Shown here: positions 1 to 7,524 of the stretch, piece after piece
Layout of the letters: every line of letters begins with the position of its first letter
How positions within the stretch are numbered: position 1 is the first letter of the stretch
From: Gammaproteobacteria bacterium
Lineage (GTDB): Bacteria; Pseudomonadota; Gammaproteobacteria; Competibacterales; Competibacteraceae
Assembly: GCA_024235135.1 (NCBI GenBank)
Contig: JACKMZ010000004.1
Coordinates: 189,793 to 253,792 of the forward strand
Reading direction: 5' to 3'
Length of the DNA: 64,000 nt
The notes under the pieces: model-generated
Told to the model about the DNA's origin: nothing
The model's input: only the letters and a program-made list of their open reading frames with translations
Database searches by the model: none
Program-made: the position numbers and the translations under genes

Positions 1-192
1 GAAGCCAGTCGGGTGATGCTGCGACGCGTACCCAGCTTATTGTTGCTACGTGATGAACAGCACGCCGACGTCGCGCACCTACGGCTTCTGGCCGATGAAA
101 AAGCCGTGCCGATCCGGCATGACCCGTCCATGCCGTTCAATGCGACGGCTCTCATCCAAATAATGGACACAACCGACAGGCAACCGCCATGA
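1..192 (+). CDS. C-terminal end of an unrecognised protein (partial)
   Basis: An open frame runs from the first base to a TGA at 190-192, giving the last 63 residues of a protein whose start lies outside the window. The fragment is rich in Arg, Leu and His and has no motif I recognise. The stop overlaps the ATG of the next gene (ATGA, 189-192), which indicates translational coupling and an operon with the DUF218 gene. The coding frame is inferred from this overlap and from the absence of stops. Function unknown. Confidence 0.6.
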   Translation, partial: EASRVMLRRVPSLLLLRDEQHADVAHLRLLADEKAVPIRHDPSMPFNATALIQIMDTTDRQPP

Positions 193-971
193 GCGTCTTG
201 ACGACCAAAATCCTGGCTTTTTTCGTCTATCCGCTGACACTATCGTTGTTCTTCGCATTGCTCGGCTATCTGCTATTACTGCGGGGTTGGCGGCGCCTTG
301 GAAGCGGTTGCCTCGGTTTGGCGCTGGTGGTTCTGTGGCTGTGCTCCACACCCGTGGTTTCGGACGCATTGCAGGCTTCGCTGGAGCGTGTCTATCCTCC
401 CATCCCGGTGGCGGACTCGCCACAGGCCGACGCCATCGTGGTGCTGGGCGGGGGCATTGTCGTTGCGGACCCACCATACCGTCTGACCACCGAACTCAGC
501 GGTGGGGCAGACCGTGCTTGGCAGGCGGCCCGTTTATACAAGGCCGGAAAAGCGCCCTGGATACTCGCCACGGGCGGAGGGTTACGCTGGTATGGACCGG
601 CGCAACCGGAAGCCCCGGCCATCCTTGACTTTCTGGTGGCATTGGGTGTCCCTGAACGAGCGGTTCTTCTGGAAACCGAGAGCCTCAATACCTATCAAAA
701 TGCGCTATTTAGCAAACCGATCATGGAAGCGCACGGAATTCATTCCATACTGCTGGTGACTTCCGCCGAACACATGCCTAGGGCGCTGGCGGTATTCAGA
801 TCACAAGGCATTCAGACTTGGCCCGCGCCCACTGATTTTGAAATCGTGCCAGTCGCTGAAACAACGATTTTGCGTTGGCTGCCGGATGCCGGGGCGTTAT
901 CGGCTACCACCGGAGCCCTGCGAGAGTATCTGGGTTGGGTGGCTTATCGGCTCATGGATTGGATTCCGTGA
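189..971 (+). CDS. ElyC/SanA/YdcF-like DUF218 membrane protein
   Basis: 260 residues. Two hydrophobic segments (about residues 10-30 and 35-55) are followed by a DUF218 domain beginning at an AIVVLGGG motif near residue 80. The later conserved blocks ATGGG, ETESLNTYQNA and VTSAEHMPRA are present. Family members such as E. coli ElyC and SanA are inner-membrane proteins linked to envelope integrity and to the lipid-carrier/peptidoglycan supply; the biochemical reaction is not firmly established. The start at 189 overlaps the stop of the upstream gene by four bases, which fixes the choice. A WecA-like gene that also uses undecaprenyl phosphate follows after a 224-base gap, consistent with an envelope-polysaccharide theme. 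The family assignment is secure; the exact role is not. Confidence 0.85.
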   Translation: MSVLTTKILAFFVYPLTLSLFFALLGYLLLLRGWRRLGSGCLGLALVVLWLCSTPVVSDALQASLERVYPPIPVADSPQADAIVVLGGGIVVADPPYRLTTELSGGADRAWQAARLYKAGKAPWILATGGGLRWYGPAQPEAPAILDFLVALGVPERAVLLETESLNTYQNALFSKPIMEAHGIHSILLVTSAEHMPRALAVFRSQGIQTWPAPTDFEIVPVAETTILRWLPDAGALSATTGALREYLGWVAYRLMDWIP

Positions 972-1081
972 GAAAACTCACATACAATGAATTCACAGTC
1001 ATTAAAATCATTCTCGAAGCATTGCCCATAATCTGCAGTCGGGCAAATCTTTAGTTTCTTTAATTCTTACTTATTTTTAAG

Positions 1082-1185
1082 CTTCATTGTTTTCTTGTAC
1101 CAAGAAAACCTATTCGTTTTAATGGGACAATGAAGACATGCCTGACCGAAACCGAAAATACCGATAATCGGGCGAAATACCGATA
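1082..1185. promoter_or_regulatory. Nested inverted repeats and short direct repeat upstream of the WecA-like gene
   Basis: The 972-1195 gap is AT-rich compared with its surroundings. A perfect inverted repeat GTTTTCTTG-TAC-CAAGAAAAC lies at 1089-1109. It is enclosed by the perfect outer repeat CTTCATTG (1082-1089) and CAATGAAG (1128-1135). Closer to the gene, AAATACCGATA occurs twice (1156-1166 and 1175-1185), and CCGAT-A-ATCGG (1161-1171) is a further small palindrome. The placement 10-115 bases before the start codon suggests a leader hairpin or protein-binding sites. No regulator can be named from the sequence. Confidence 0.5.
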
Positions 1186-1195
1186 GGGGCTACCC

Positions 1196-2290
1196 ATGCC
1201 AATAATTGAGTGGATGCCGACTTTATTGCTGGCTTTCCTGCTCACCATTCTGATCATTCATTCTCTCAAGAAGCCGGCTAGAGACTGGGGTTGGGTAGAT
1301 AAACCCAATCATCGAAAACATCACAAAGGCGCCATTCCGCTGGTAGGGGGCACTGCCATGTTCATCGCCTTCGCCGTTGCCTGGCTTACCCTGAATCAAT
1401 CATTAGTGGCGCTGAACGGCCTGCTAGGCGGAATGAGTATATTGGTGGTCACAGGCATCTACGACGATCGTCACGAAGCGCCAGCAAGCCTGCGTTTCGT
1501 CGCGCAAATCGTCGCCTCGTTCTGCATCATCTGGGGAGATGGAGTCTATTTGCGCAGTCTTGGTGAATTGTTGGGAAACAGTGCGATCTCGTTAGACCTG
1601 ATGGCTGTCCCCTTCACGATTTTTTGTGTGGTCGGGGTCATCAATGCGCTCAATATGATCGACGGTTTGGATGGCTTGGCCGGAGGGCTGGCGTTGGTCT
1701 CGACCGTATGTCTGCTACTGCTTGCTCAAGCCTCCCAAGCGCATCCTTCAATCATCCTGTTATTGGGTCTGTTGGCTTCCGTTATCACCGGTTTTCTCTA
1801 CTTCAATCTGCGTCATCCCTGGCGTCGTCAGGCCAGCGTATTCATGGGTGATGCGGGAAGCATGGTATTGGGCCTGGCGCTGGCCTGGGCCTTCGTCAAA
1901 CTCTCGCAAGGTGAGCAGCGTGCTTTTTCCCCCATCGTAGCCGTGTGGGTCTTCGGCCTGCCGTTGATGGACACGATCGCCGTCATGATTCGCCGTGTAT
2001 TAGGCGGCAAGAGTCCTTTTGAATCCGATCGCCGGCATATCCACCATTTACTGCTGCACTCGGGTATTTCCACTGCCAAGGTAACGGTATACCTGCTGCT
2101 GGCATCCGCCGCGTTGGGCGGCATAGGCATTGCCGGATGGTATAAAGCGGTACCCGATCATGCATTGTTTTATGGCTTTTTAAGCCTGTTTACGTTGTAT
2201 TTCTTCCTGACCAGCCTGGCATGGCGGATGCTAGATAAAAGCCGCCGCGTTACCATCGAATCCAAAACCGGCGAGTCGGTCCCTTCCTGA
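1196..2290 (+). CDS. WecA/MraY-family undecaprenyl-phosphate sugar-1-phosphate transferase
   Basis: 364 residues with about ten hydrophobic segments, the usual size for the WecA branch of the MraY/GT4 transferases. These inner-membrane enzymes move a sugar 1-phosphate (GlcNAc-1-P in WecA) from a UDP-sugar to undecaprenyl phosphate, starting O-antigen, enterobacterial common antigen or exopolysaccharide synthesis. Diagnostic motifs are visible: YDDRHE (Mg2+-binding aspartates, about residue 90), NALNMIDGLDGLAGG (about 150), FMGDAGSM (about 218) and the cytoplasmic HIHHLLLHSG His motif near 280. The ATG at 1196 follows a GGGG run. Related exosortase-A-associated genes lie 19 kb away, but no polysaccharide cluster adjoins it. 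The sugar specificity cannot be read from the sequence; WecA-type GlcNAc transfer is the default inference. Confidence 0.9.
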   Translation: MPIIEWMPTLLLAFLLTILIIHSLKKPARDWGWVDKPNHRKHHKGAIPLVGGTAMFIAFAVAWLTLNQSLVALNGLLGGMSILVVTGIYDDRHEAPASLRFVAQIVASFCIIWGDGVYLRSLGELLGNSAISLDLMAVPFTIFCVVGVINALNMIDGLDGLAGGLALVSTVCLLLLAQASQAHPSIILLLGLLASVITGFLYFNLRHPWRRQASVFMGDAGSMVLGLALAWAFVKLSQGEQRAFSPIVAVWVFGLPLMDTIAVMIRRVLGGKSPFESDRRHIHHLLLHSGISTAKVTVYLLLASAALGGIGIAGWYKAVPDHALFYGFLSLFTLYFFLTSLAWRMLDKSRRVTIESKTGESVPS

Positions 2291-2537
2291 GTGGCGATAT
2301 TTGATCGGTCCGTTTCGATACCGATGGGGGTTTGGTTGAGAATCCGCGATTTCAGCCCGTGTTCCATGGGCTTAGAATTTGAGCAGGGAGTTTGAGGTGG
2401 CCAGGTTCCTCCCAAAACAGCCTTTCCATTCCTTTGGGGGATCAGCAGGCCAACACATCCAGGACGACACAGCGAGGGGTTTGAGCGCCGGCAGGGGCAG
2501 ATGGGCTCGCGGGATCGACACAATCCGGCAGACCAAG

Positions 2538-2613
<76 letters not shown>

Positions 2614-2622
2614 ACGGGCTAA

Positions 2623-2651
2623 ACTATACCGTTGTTGCCCATTGGCGTCTA
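2623..2651 (-). promoter_or_regulatory. Predicted sigma70-type promoter of tRNA-Arg
   Basis: On the minus strand a -35-like TAGACG (2651-2646) is separated by 17 bases from a -10-like TATAGT (2628-2623). Transcription would begin a few bases before the tRNA 5' end at 2613. Position and spacing fit a tRNA promoter; the -35 match is partial. Confidence 0.5.
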
Positions 2652-2684
2652 TCGCCGTCATCAGCCGGGCAAGAAAATACGCGG

Positions 2685-2714
2685 TTTTCACAGCAACGCT
2701 GACACCGCTATAAT
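2685..2714 (+). promoter_or_regulatory. Predicted promoter for the cytochrome c transcript
   Basis: A perfect -10 hexamer TATAAT (2709-2714) lies 18 bases after a weak -35 TTTTCA (2685-2690). The resulting leader of about 180 bases would contain the small ORF at 2808-2903. The match is good only at -10. Confidence 0.45.
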
Positions 2715-2807
2715 AGACCTTCCTTAGAAAATATAACTAATCACAAGTTCAGGCGCGTGCCGAGCAACGGTTCCCATCTTGAGAACGGTTTTTCATAGAG
2801 GCAGGTC

Positions 2808-2903
2808 ATGTTTTTTAACCTGGACCTTGCCGCGCGACGTTTCACCCGACGCATTCGAGGCTTCCCGGTTAGGGTTAAGTACTTTGGTGAGGTAAAAGTG
2901 TGA
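2808..2903 (+). CDS. 31-residue leader ORF overlapping the cytochrome c start
   Basis: The ATG at 2808 is preceded by a purine-rich GAGGCAGG sequence suited to ribosome binding. The frame runs 31 codons to the TGA at 2901-2903 and encodes a basic peptide with several Arg residues. The final GTG-TGA overlaps the GTG start (2900) of the diheme cytochrome gene, so ribosomes finishing this peptide could re-initiate there. No homology is recognised. It could be a real small protein, a coupling leader, or chance; the overlap and the Shine-Dalgarno sequence are the only support. Confidence 0.4.
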   Translation: MFFNLDLAARRFTRRIRGFPVRVKYFGEVKV

Positions 2904-4411
2904 ACCAACAAGATAAATCATTCCTGGCCACGTTCACTACCGTCATGGCGGTATTGGTTATGCTGGCTGTCGCCATCTTCATGATATCCCATTTGGTCTC
3001 CGCGATAGCGGCCAAACCCGATGATGGTACCCGCCGAATGGCCACTTTGGAGCAACGTATCGCACCGGTAGGCGAAGTCGCCGTGGCCGGCGAATCGGCT
3101 TCCAGCCCCGCCGGTTCCGCAGAAACCTCCAGTGCCGCCCCGCAGCAGGCTGCCGCCTCAGCCGCGGCTCCTTCCGGCGAGGCGATTTACACTCAGAACT
3201 GCATGGCATGCCATGGCACCGGCGTGTTGGGGGCACCGAAGTTGGGCAGTAAAGAGCAATGGGAACCACGTTTCACACAAGGTCTGGATACCTTGGTCAA
3301 TCATGCCACCAACGGCATCCGAGCCATGCCTCCTAAAGGAGGTCATCCAAATTTGACCGAGGCCGATCTTAAAGCCGCCATCGTGCACATGCTGAAGGGC
3401 AGCGACATTGAGGTTGCTGAAGCGGTTACCGAAACCGCCACTGCCCCCGCAACACCGGCTACAGCCGCAACCGCGGCGCAGCCCGCCGAGGCTGCCGCGG
3501 CACCCGCCGCCGCTCCAGCGGCTGTGGCTACCGGTTCTTCCACCCCGCAATCCGTTCAAGAAGTCACGCTAGCCGCTTCCGAAGCCGCCAATGCCGCGTC
3601 GCAAGCCGCCGCCGCCGCTTCTCAGGCGGCATCCGCGGCATCCCAAGCCGCTGCCGCGGCTTCTCAGGCGGCGGCTGCCGTCGCTCAAGCCATCGACATG
3701 TTGCGCAGCATGACTGAGCAGCCACCCGCTAAATCCGCGGCTCCGGAACCGACGTCCGCTCCTGCGCCTGAAGCGGCTCCCAGTGAAGCCAAACCCAGCG
3801 CGGCCCCGACGCCCGCCGAGCGGCCGGCTACGCCAGAGGCGACGGAACCCGCAACCACTCCTGAACCTGCAGCCCCGGAAACCGCAGAACCGGCGGCAGC
3901 GACTCCAGCGCCCGCGACCCCGGAAGCCGGCGCAGCAACGCCTGCTGAGCCTGCCGCTCCAGCCACGGAGTCCCCAGCCGCTCCAGAGCAGCCTGCCGCA
4001 GAACCGGCTCCCGCCCCACAAGCGGCGGCCGAACCCGCAGCACCTGCTCCGGCGGCACAAACCGAAAGCTCACCGGCCACCGCTCCAGCCGCTGAACAAG
4101 CCTCCGCCAATCCGCCCGCAACTGAGGCGGCTACCGTCGCTGAAATCACCATCCCGCCCGAAGTGCACTTAGCTCTGGGCAAGCAGCTCTACAACACAGC
4201 TTGCGTCATTTGCCATCAGGCGGGCGTGGCAGGAGCGCCCAAGTTGGGCGACAAGGCAGACTGGGCTCCGCGCATCGGCCAGGGTTTCGACGTCCTGACG
4301 ATGCATGCGATCAAAGGCTACAAGGCGATGCCACCCAAAGGCGGCCGATTGGATACTCCCGATCGGGAAATTGTTTCGGCTGTGGGATACATGCTGTCCG
4401 AATTGAAATAA
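2900..4411 (+). CDS. Membrane-anchored diheme c5-type cytochrome with long Ala/Pro-rich linker
   Basis: 503 residues. An N-terminal hydrophobic segment (about 9-31) acts as an uncleaved anchor or signal. Two class I cytochrome c domains follow. The first has CMACH at 101-105 with the likely axial Met in AMPPKGG (Met143); the second has CVICH at 435-439 and Met477. The two domains share the APKLG and AMPPKGG blocks, so they look like an internal duplication of a cytochrome c5. Between them lie about 250 low-complexity residues: an Ala-rich AASQAA repeat tract (about 230-265, potentially helical), then Ala/Pro/Glu-rich sequence. The GTG start is chosen from a GTGAGG ribosome-binding sequence and the frame. 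The probable role is periplasmic electron transfer; the partner is unknown. The linker length is far beyond that of usual diheme cytochromes. Confidence 0.88.
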   Translation: MNQQDKSFLATFTTVMAVLVMLAVAIFMISHLVSAIAAKPDDGTRRMATLEQRIAPVGEVAVAGESASSPAGSAETSSAAPQQAAASAAAPSGEAIYTQNCMACHGTGVLGAPKLGSKEQWEPRFTQGLDTLVNHATNGIRAMPPKGGHPNLTEADLKAAIVHMLKGSDIEVAEAVTETATAPATPATAATAAQPAEAAAAPAAAPAAVATGSSTPQSVQEVTLAASEAANAASQAAAAASQAASAASQAAAAASQAAAAVAQAIDMLRSMTEQPPAKSAAPEPTSAPAPEAAPSEAKPSAAPTPAERPATPEATEPATTPEPAAPETAEPAAATPAPATPEAGAATPAEPAAPATESPAAPEQPAAEPAPAPQAAAEPAAPAPAAQTESSPATAPAAEQASANPPATEAATVAEITIPPEVHLALGKQLYNTACVICHQAGVAGAPKLGDKADWAPRIGQGFDVLTMHAIKGYKAMPPKGGRLDTPDREIVSAVGYMLSELK

Positions 4412-4434
4412 TCGGCCGGCGATTCAACGAAAGG

Positions 4435-4471
4435 CGCGGTAGAGGTTGCGGAACCTCCGCCGCGTTTTTTT
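4435..4471. terminator. Terminator between convergent cytochrome c and ligA
   Basis: CGCGGTAGAGGTT (4435-4447) pairs with AACCTCCGCCGCG (4452-4464) with one mismatch and one G-T pair. It is followed by seven T residues (4465-4471), a classical intrinsic terminator for the plus-strand cytochrome gene. The ligA stop codon begins inside the T run, so it may also affect the converging transcript. Confidence 0.8.
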
Positions 4472-6518
4472 ATGCCGGGCCAGATGTTTTTTCCGCTCCT
4501 GCCAACAATTCCAGCCACTCCGCTTCGCTCAACACCGGCACGCCGAGTTCACGGGCCTTGTCCCGCTTGGAACCGGGGTCCGAACCCGCCACGACATAAC
4601 TGGTTTTTGCCGAAACACTGCCGGACACCTTGGCTCCCAGCGATTGCAACCGCGCTTTAGCCTGATCCCGACTCATGCTGGTCAGTGTGCCGGTGAGCAC
4701 GAAGGTCTTTTGCGCCAGCGGAAGTTGTCCGATCCCCTGGGCTTGCGGCTCGGAGTCCGGCCAGCGGATGCCGGCCTGTTGCAGGCGTTCGATGACTTCC
4801 TGATTGTGAGCCTCGGCGAAGAAGGCATGAATCTGGGCGGCAACCACCGGGCCTATATCCGGAATTTTCTGCAAACGCTCCTCGTCGGCGGCCATAAGCG
4901 CCTTCAGCGTGCCGAAATGCGCAGCCAAGGTTTGCGCCGTCGCTTCCCCGACTCCCCGAACACCCAAGGCGTAGAGAAAGCGCGCGAGCGTCGTCGAACG
5001 GCTGCGGTCCAAGGCTTGCGCGAGCTTTGCAGCCGATTTCTCGCCCATGCGCTCCAGTTTGGCCAGGGTCTTCACATCCAGATGATAAAGATCGGCGGGG
5101 TCGTGTATTAATTCCTGCTCCACCAGTTGATCCACCAATTTGTCCCCCAATCCCTCGATATCCAGTGCCCGGCGCGATGCGAAATGGCGGATAGCCTCCT
5201 TACGCTGCGCACTGCAAATCAGGCCGCCTACGCAGCGCGACACCGCCTCGCCTTCCGGGCGAATCACCTGCGAGCCACACACCGGACACCGTTCGGGCAT
5301 GACGAACGCCTGGGCATCGATGGGCCGGCTTTCCAACAACACTTTGACGACTTCCGGGATCACGTCGCCCGCTCGGCGCACGAAGACCGTGTCCCCCACC
5401 CGCACATCCTTGCGCCGAATCTCATCGGCATTGTGTAAGGTCGCATTGGTGACCGTCACCCCACCCACGGACACGGGTTCCAATCTCGCGACCGGAGTTA
5501 ACGCCCCGGTACGCCCGACCTGCACCTGAATGGCCAAAACCTGGGTCAGCACTTCCTGGGCTGGGAACTTGTGAGCTATGGCCCAACGCGGCGCACGCGC
5601 CACGAACCCCAGACTGCGTTGTTGCTCCAGGCGGTCGACCTTGTATACCACCCCATCGATTTCGTAAGGCAGGCCATCCCGACGATCCAGCATGGCCCGA
5701 TAATATTCCAAACAACCCGCCGCCCCGTTCACGACATTGAGTTCGGAACAGACACGTAGACCCCAGGTCTTCAAACGAGCCAGGATGGCGCTATGTAAAT
5801 CCGGCAATTCGCCGTCCTCGACTTGACCGACGGCGTAGCAGAAGATTTCCAGGGGGCGGGACGCCGTGATCCTGGAGTCCAGTTGCCGCAGACTGCCGGC
5901 GGCCGCATTACGGGGATTGGCGAACAGCTTCTCCCCCCGTTGCAGGGCCTGGGCATTCAGTTCAGCAAAGCCCCGCTTGGGCATGAAAACCTCACCCCGC
6001 ACCTCCAGCAGGCGTGGATAATCGCCGCCCTGCAAGCGCAACGGCACACTGGGGATGGTGCGAACGTTATGGGTGATGTCTTCGCCGACGGAGCCGTCAC
6101 CCCGTGTCGCACCGCGCACCAGAAGGCCATCCTCGTAGCGCAGGCTTACCGCGAGCCCATCCAGCTTGGGCTCGGCGGCGTACTGGATGGCGGCGGTGGC
6201 GTCCAGTTGCTCCCGCACGCGGCGATCGAAATCATGGATTTCTTGGTCCGTAAAGGCATTGTCCAGGGACAGCATGGGCAAGTCGTGACGAACCTGAATA
6301 AAAGAGCCGAGAGGCGTCGTACCCACTCGCTGAGTAGGCGAATCGGGCGTAACGAGATCCGGATATTCCCGTTCCAGATCCTGCAGTTCCCGAAGCAGCC
6401 GATCGTATTCGGCGTCGGTGATTTGCGGATCGTCCAGCGCGTAGTATCGATAGTTGTGCCAATCGAGTTGCTCACGCAGTTGGGCGGATCGCTGCCGCAC
6501 GGAAGCGGGGACCTCCAT
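4470..6518 (-). CDS. ligA: NAD+-dependent DNA ligase LigA
   Basis: 682 residues, normal for LigA. The enzyme seals nicks in DNA during replication and repair using NAD+. The adenylation motif is EPKLDG with catalytic Lys118. Upstream is the Ia domain with YYALDDPQITDAEYD, which binds NMN. The OB fold, the four-cysteine zinc finger (CPVC...C...C, about residues 405-430), the helix-hairpin-helix repeats and a C-terminal BRCT domain (about 600-680, VLTGTL...SYVVAG) are all present. The gene is one base from zipA and shares the smc-zipA-ligA order found in other gammaproteobacteria, so the three are probably co-transcribed. Confidence 0.98.
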   Translation of the reverse strand: MEVPASVRQRSAQLREQLDWHNYRYYALDDPQITDAEYDRLLRELQDLEREYPDLVTPDSPTQRVGTTPLGSFIQVRHDLPMLSLDNAFTDQEIHDFDRRVREQLDATAAIQYAAEPKLDGLAVSLRYEDGLLVRGATRGDGSVGEDITHNVRTIPSVPLRLQGGDYPRLLEVRGEVFMPKRGFAELNAQALQRGEKLFANPRNAAAGSLRQLDSRITASRPLEIFCYAVGQVEDGELPDLHSAILARLKTWGLRVCSELNVVNGAAGCLEYYRAMLDRRDGLPYEIDGVVYKVDRLEQQRSLGFVARAPRWAIAHKFPAQEVLTQVLAIQVQVGRTGALTPVARLEPVSVGGVTVTNATLHNADEIRRKDVRVGDTVFVRRAGDVIPEVVKVLLESRPIDAQAFVMPERCPVCGSQVIRPEGEAVSRCVGGLICSAQRKEAIRHFASRRALDIEGLGDKLVDQLVEQELIHDPADLYHLDVKTLAKLERMGEKSAAKLAQALDRSRSTTLARFLYALGVRGVGEATAQTLAAHFGTLKALMAADEERLQKIPDIGPVVAAQIHAFFAEAHNQEVIERLQQAGIRWPDSEPQAQGIGQLPLAQKTFVLTGTLTSMSRDQAKARLQSLGAKVSGSVSAKTSYVVAGSDPGSKRDKARELGVPVLSEAEWLELLAGAEKTSGPA

Positions 6519-6519
6519 A

Positions 6520-7509
6520 TCAGTAACGCGGCTTCTGCAAACGTAACTGGCGATCGAATTCGATGATTTCCCTACGCAGATAGCCCAGCCGCTGATTGGT
6601 CATCCGATTGCGACTTTCGTCGCATATGGTGCCGCCCAAGGCTTCGTTCAATTGCTGGGTGTGATCCAGCATGAAGTCCAGCGCGGCCGACGGCTCCAAG
6701 GGACCGGGTAGATGCATGAGCAGCAGCAGGCCAGGAGTAACCAGTGTTTCGATGGTCGCTTCATCGAAGGTTCCCGGCTCCCGCAGATGGGCAATACTGA
6801 ATACCGGCTTGTCGGAATCCCTCTCGTCGTCGGCGAAGCAATCGATGACTCCGCTCTCGTGCGGCTGCATACCCAAACTACGGGCGGCTACCAGAATTTT
6901 ACTCCCCTCGAAGAATTGTCGAGGGTGCGCGATGATGGTCAGCAGGACCGTCATCTTGCAGTCGTTCTGAACGCCGGGTTCCTTGGGAAGCGGACGTGAA
7001 ATGGAAGGAGCCGAAGGCGGGTCGCTGGTCGGCTGTTCGGTCTCCAAATCCGTATTCTCTTGCCAAAGCGTCTCGGTAGTCACCGCTCTGGAATCGGATT
7101 GTGTATCGTTTCGCACCGCGGGAGGCGCGACGGCTTCAGGGTTTTCCTCCGAAATATCCGGTGGAAAAGACTCGGCTGCCGGCATCCGGGCATGCTCGAA
7201 ATCTTCCTCCGTCTCGCCGTGGGCCCGTTTGACGGGTGTGATTTCGACATCCACCAGAATCTGCTTGGCCAGTGGATGATCAGGACTGATTTTGCCGAAT
7301 TTGTCGAAGCCATAATAACCTGCGTCGGCCGGTTCGGGATTTTCCTCTTCAGGTGGCGTGTCAATTTCCAAAAACGGTTCGTTTTCCGCCTGCCGGGCTC
7401 GGCGGCGGCGTCTCAACTCTTCTCGAATGCGGGCGCGCATGCCCCACAGATAGATCAGGGCGATAACGATCGCCCCCAAAATCGCTAGAATCCAACGAGT
7501 CTTATCCAT
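6520..7509 (-). CDS. zipA: Cell division protein ZipA
   Basis: 329 residues. ZipA tethers FtsZ filaments to the inner membrane at the divisome. A single N-terminal membrane segment (about 5-24) is followed by a basic patch (RRRRRARQ), a long acidic Pro/Glu-rich linker (about 45-180) and a C-terminal ZipA domain (about 190-325) with HPRQFFEGSKIL and PGLLLLMHLPGP blocks, which forms the FtsZ C-tail groove. It lies between smc (15 bases) and ligA (1 base). The linker is diverged, as is normal for the family, and the C-terminal domain is the diagnostic part. Confidence 0.93.
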   Translation of the reverse strand: MDKTRWILAILGAIVIALIYLWGMRARIREELRRRRRARQAENEPFLEIDTPPEEENPEPADAGYYGFDKFGKISPDHPLAKQILVDVEITPVKRAHGETEEDFEHARMPAAESFPPDISEENPEAVAPPAVRNDTQSDSRAVTTETLWQENTDLETEQPTSDPPSAPSISRPLPKEPGVQNDCKMTVLLTIIAHPRQFFEGSKILVAARSLGMQPHESGVIDCFADDERDSDKPVFSIAHLREPGTFDEATIETLVTPGLLLLMHLPGPLEPSAALDFMLDHTQQLNEALGGTICDESRNRMTNQRLGYLRREIIEFDRQLRLQKPRY

Positions 7510-7524
7510 ATCCTGTCGCTCTTG

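Noticed and set aside
3569..4182. Long minus-strand frames rich in Gly, Arg or Ala inside the cytochrome gene
   Set aside because: They mirror the high-GC Ala/Pro/Glu linker codons of the plus-strand gene and have no signals of their own.
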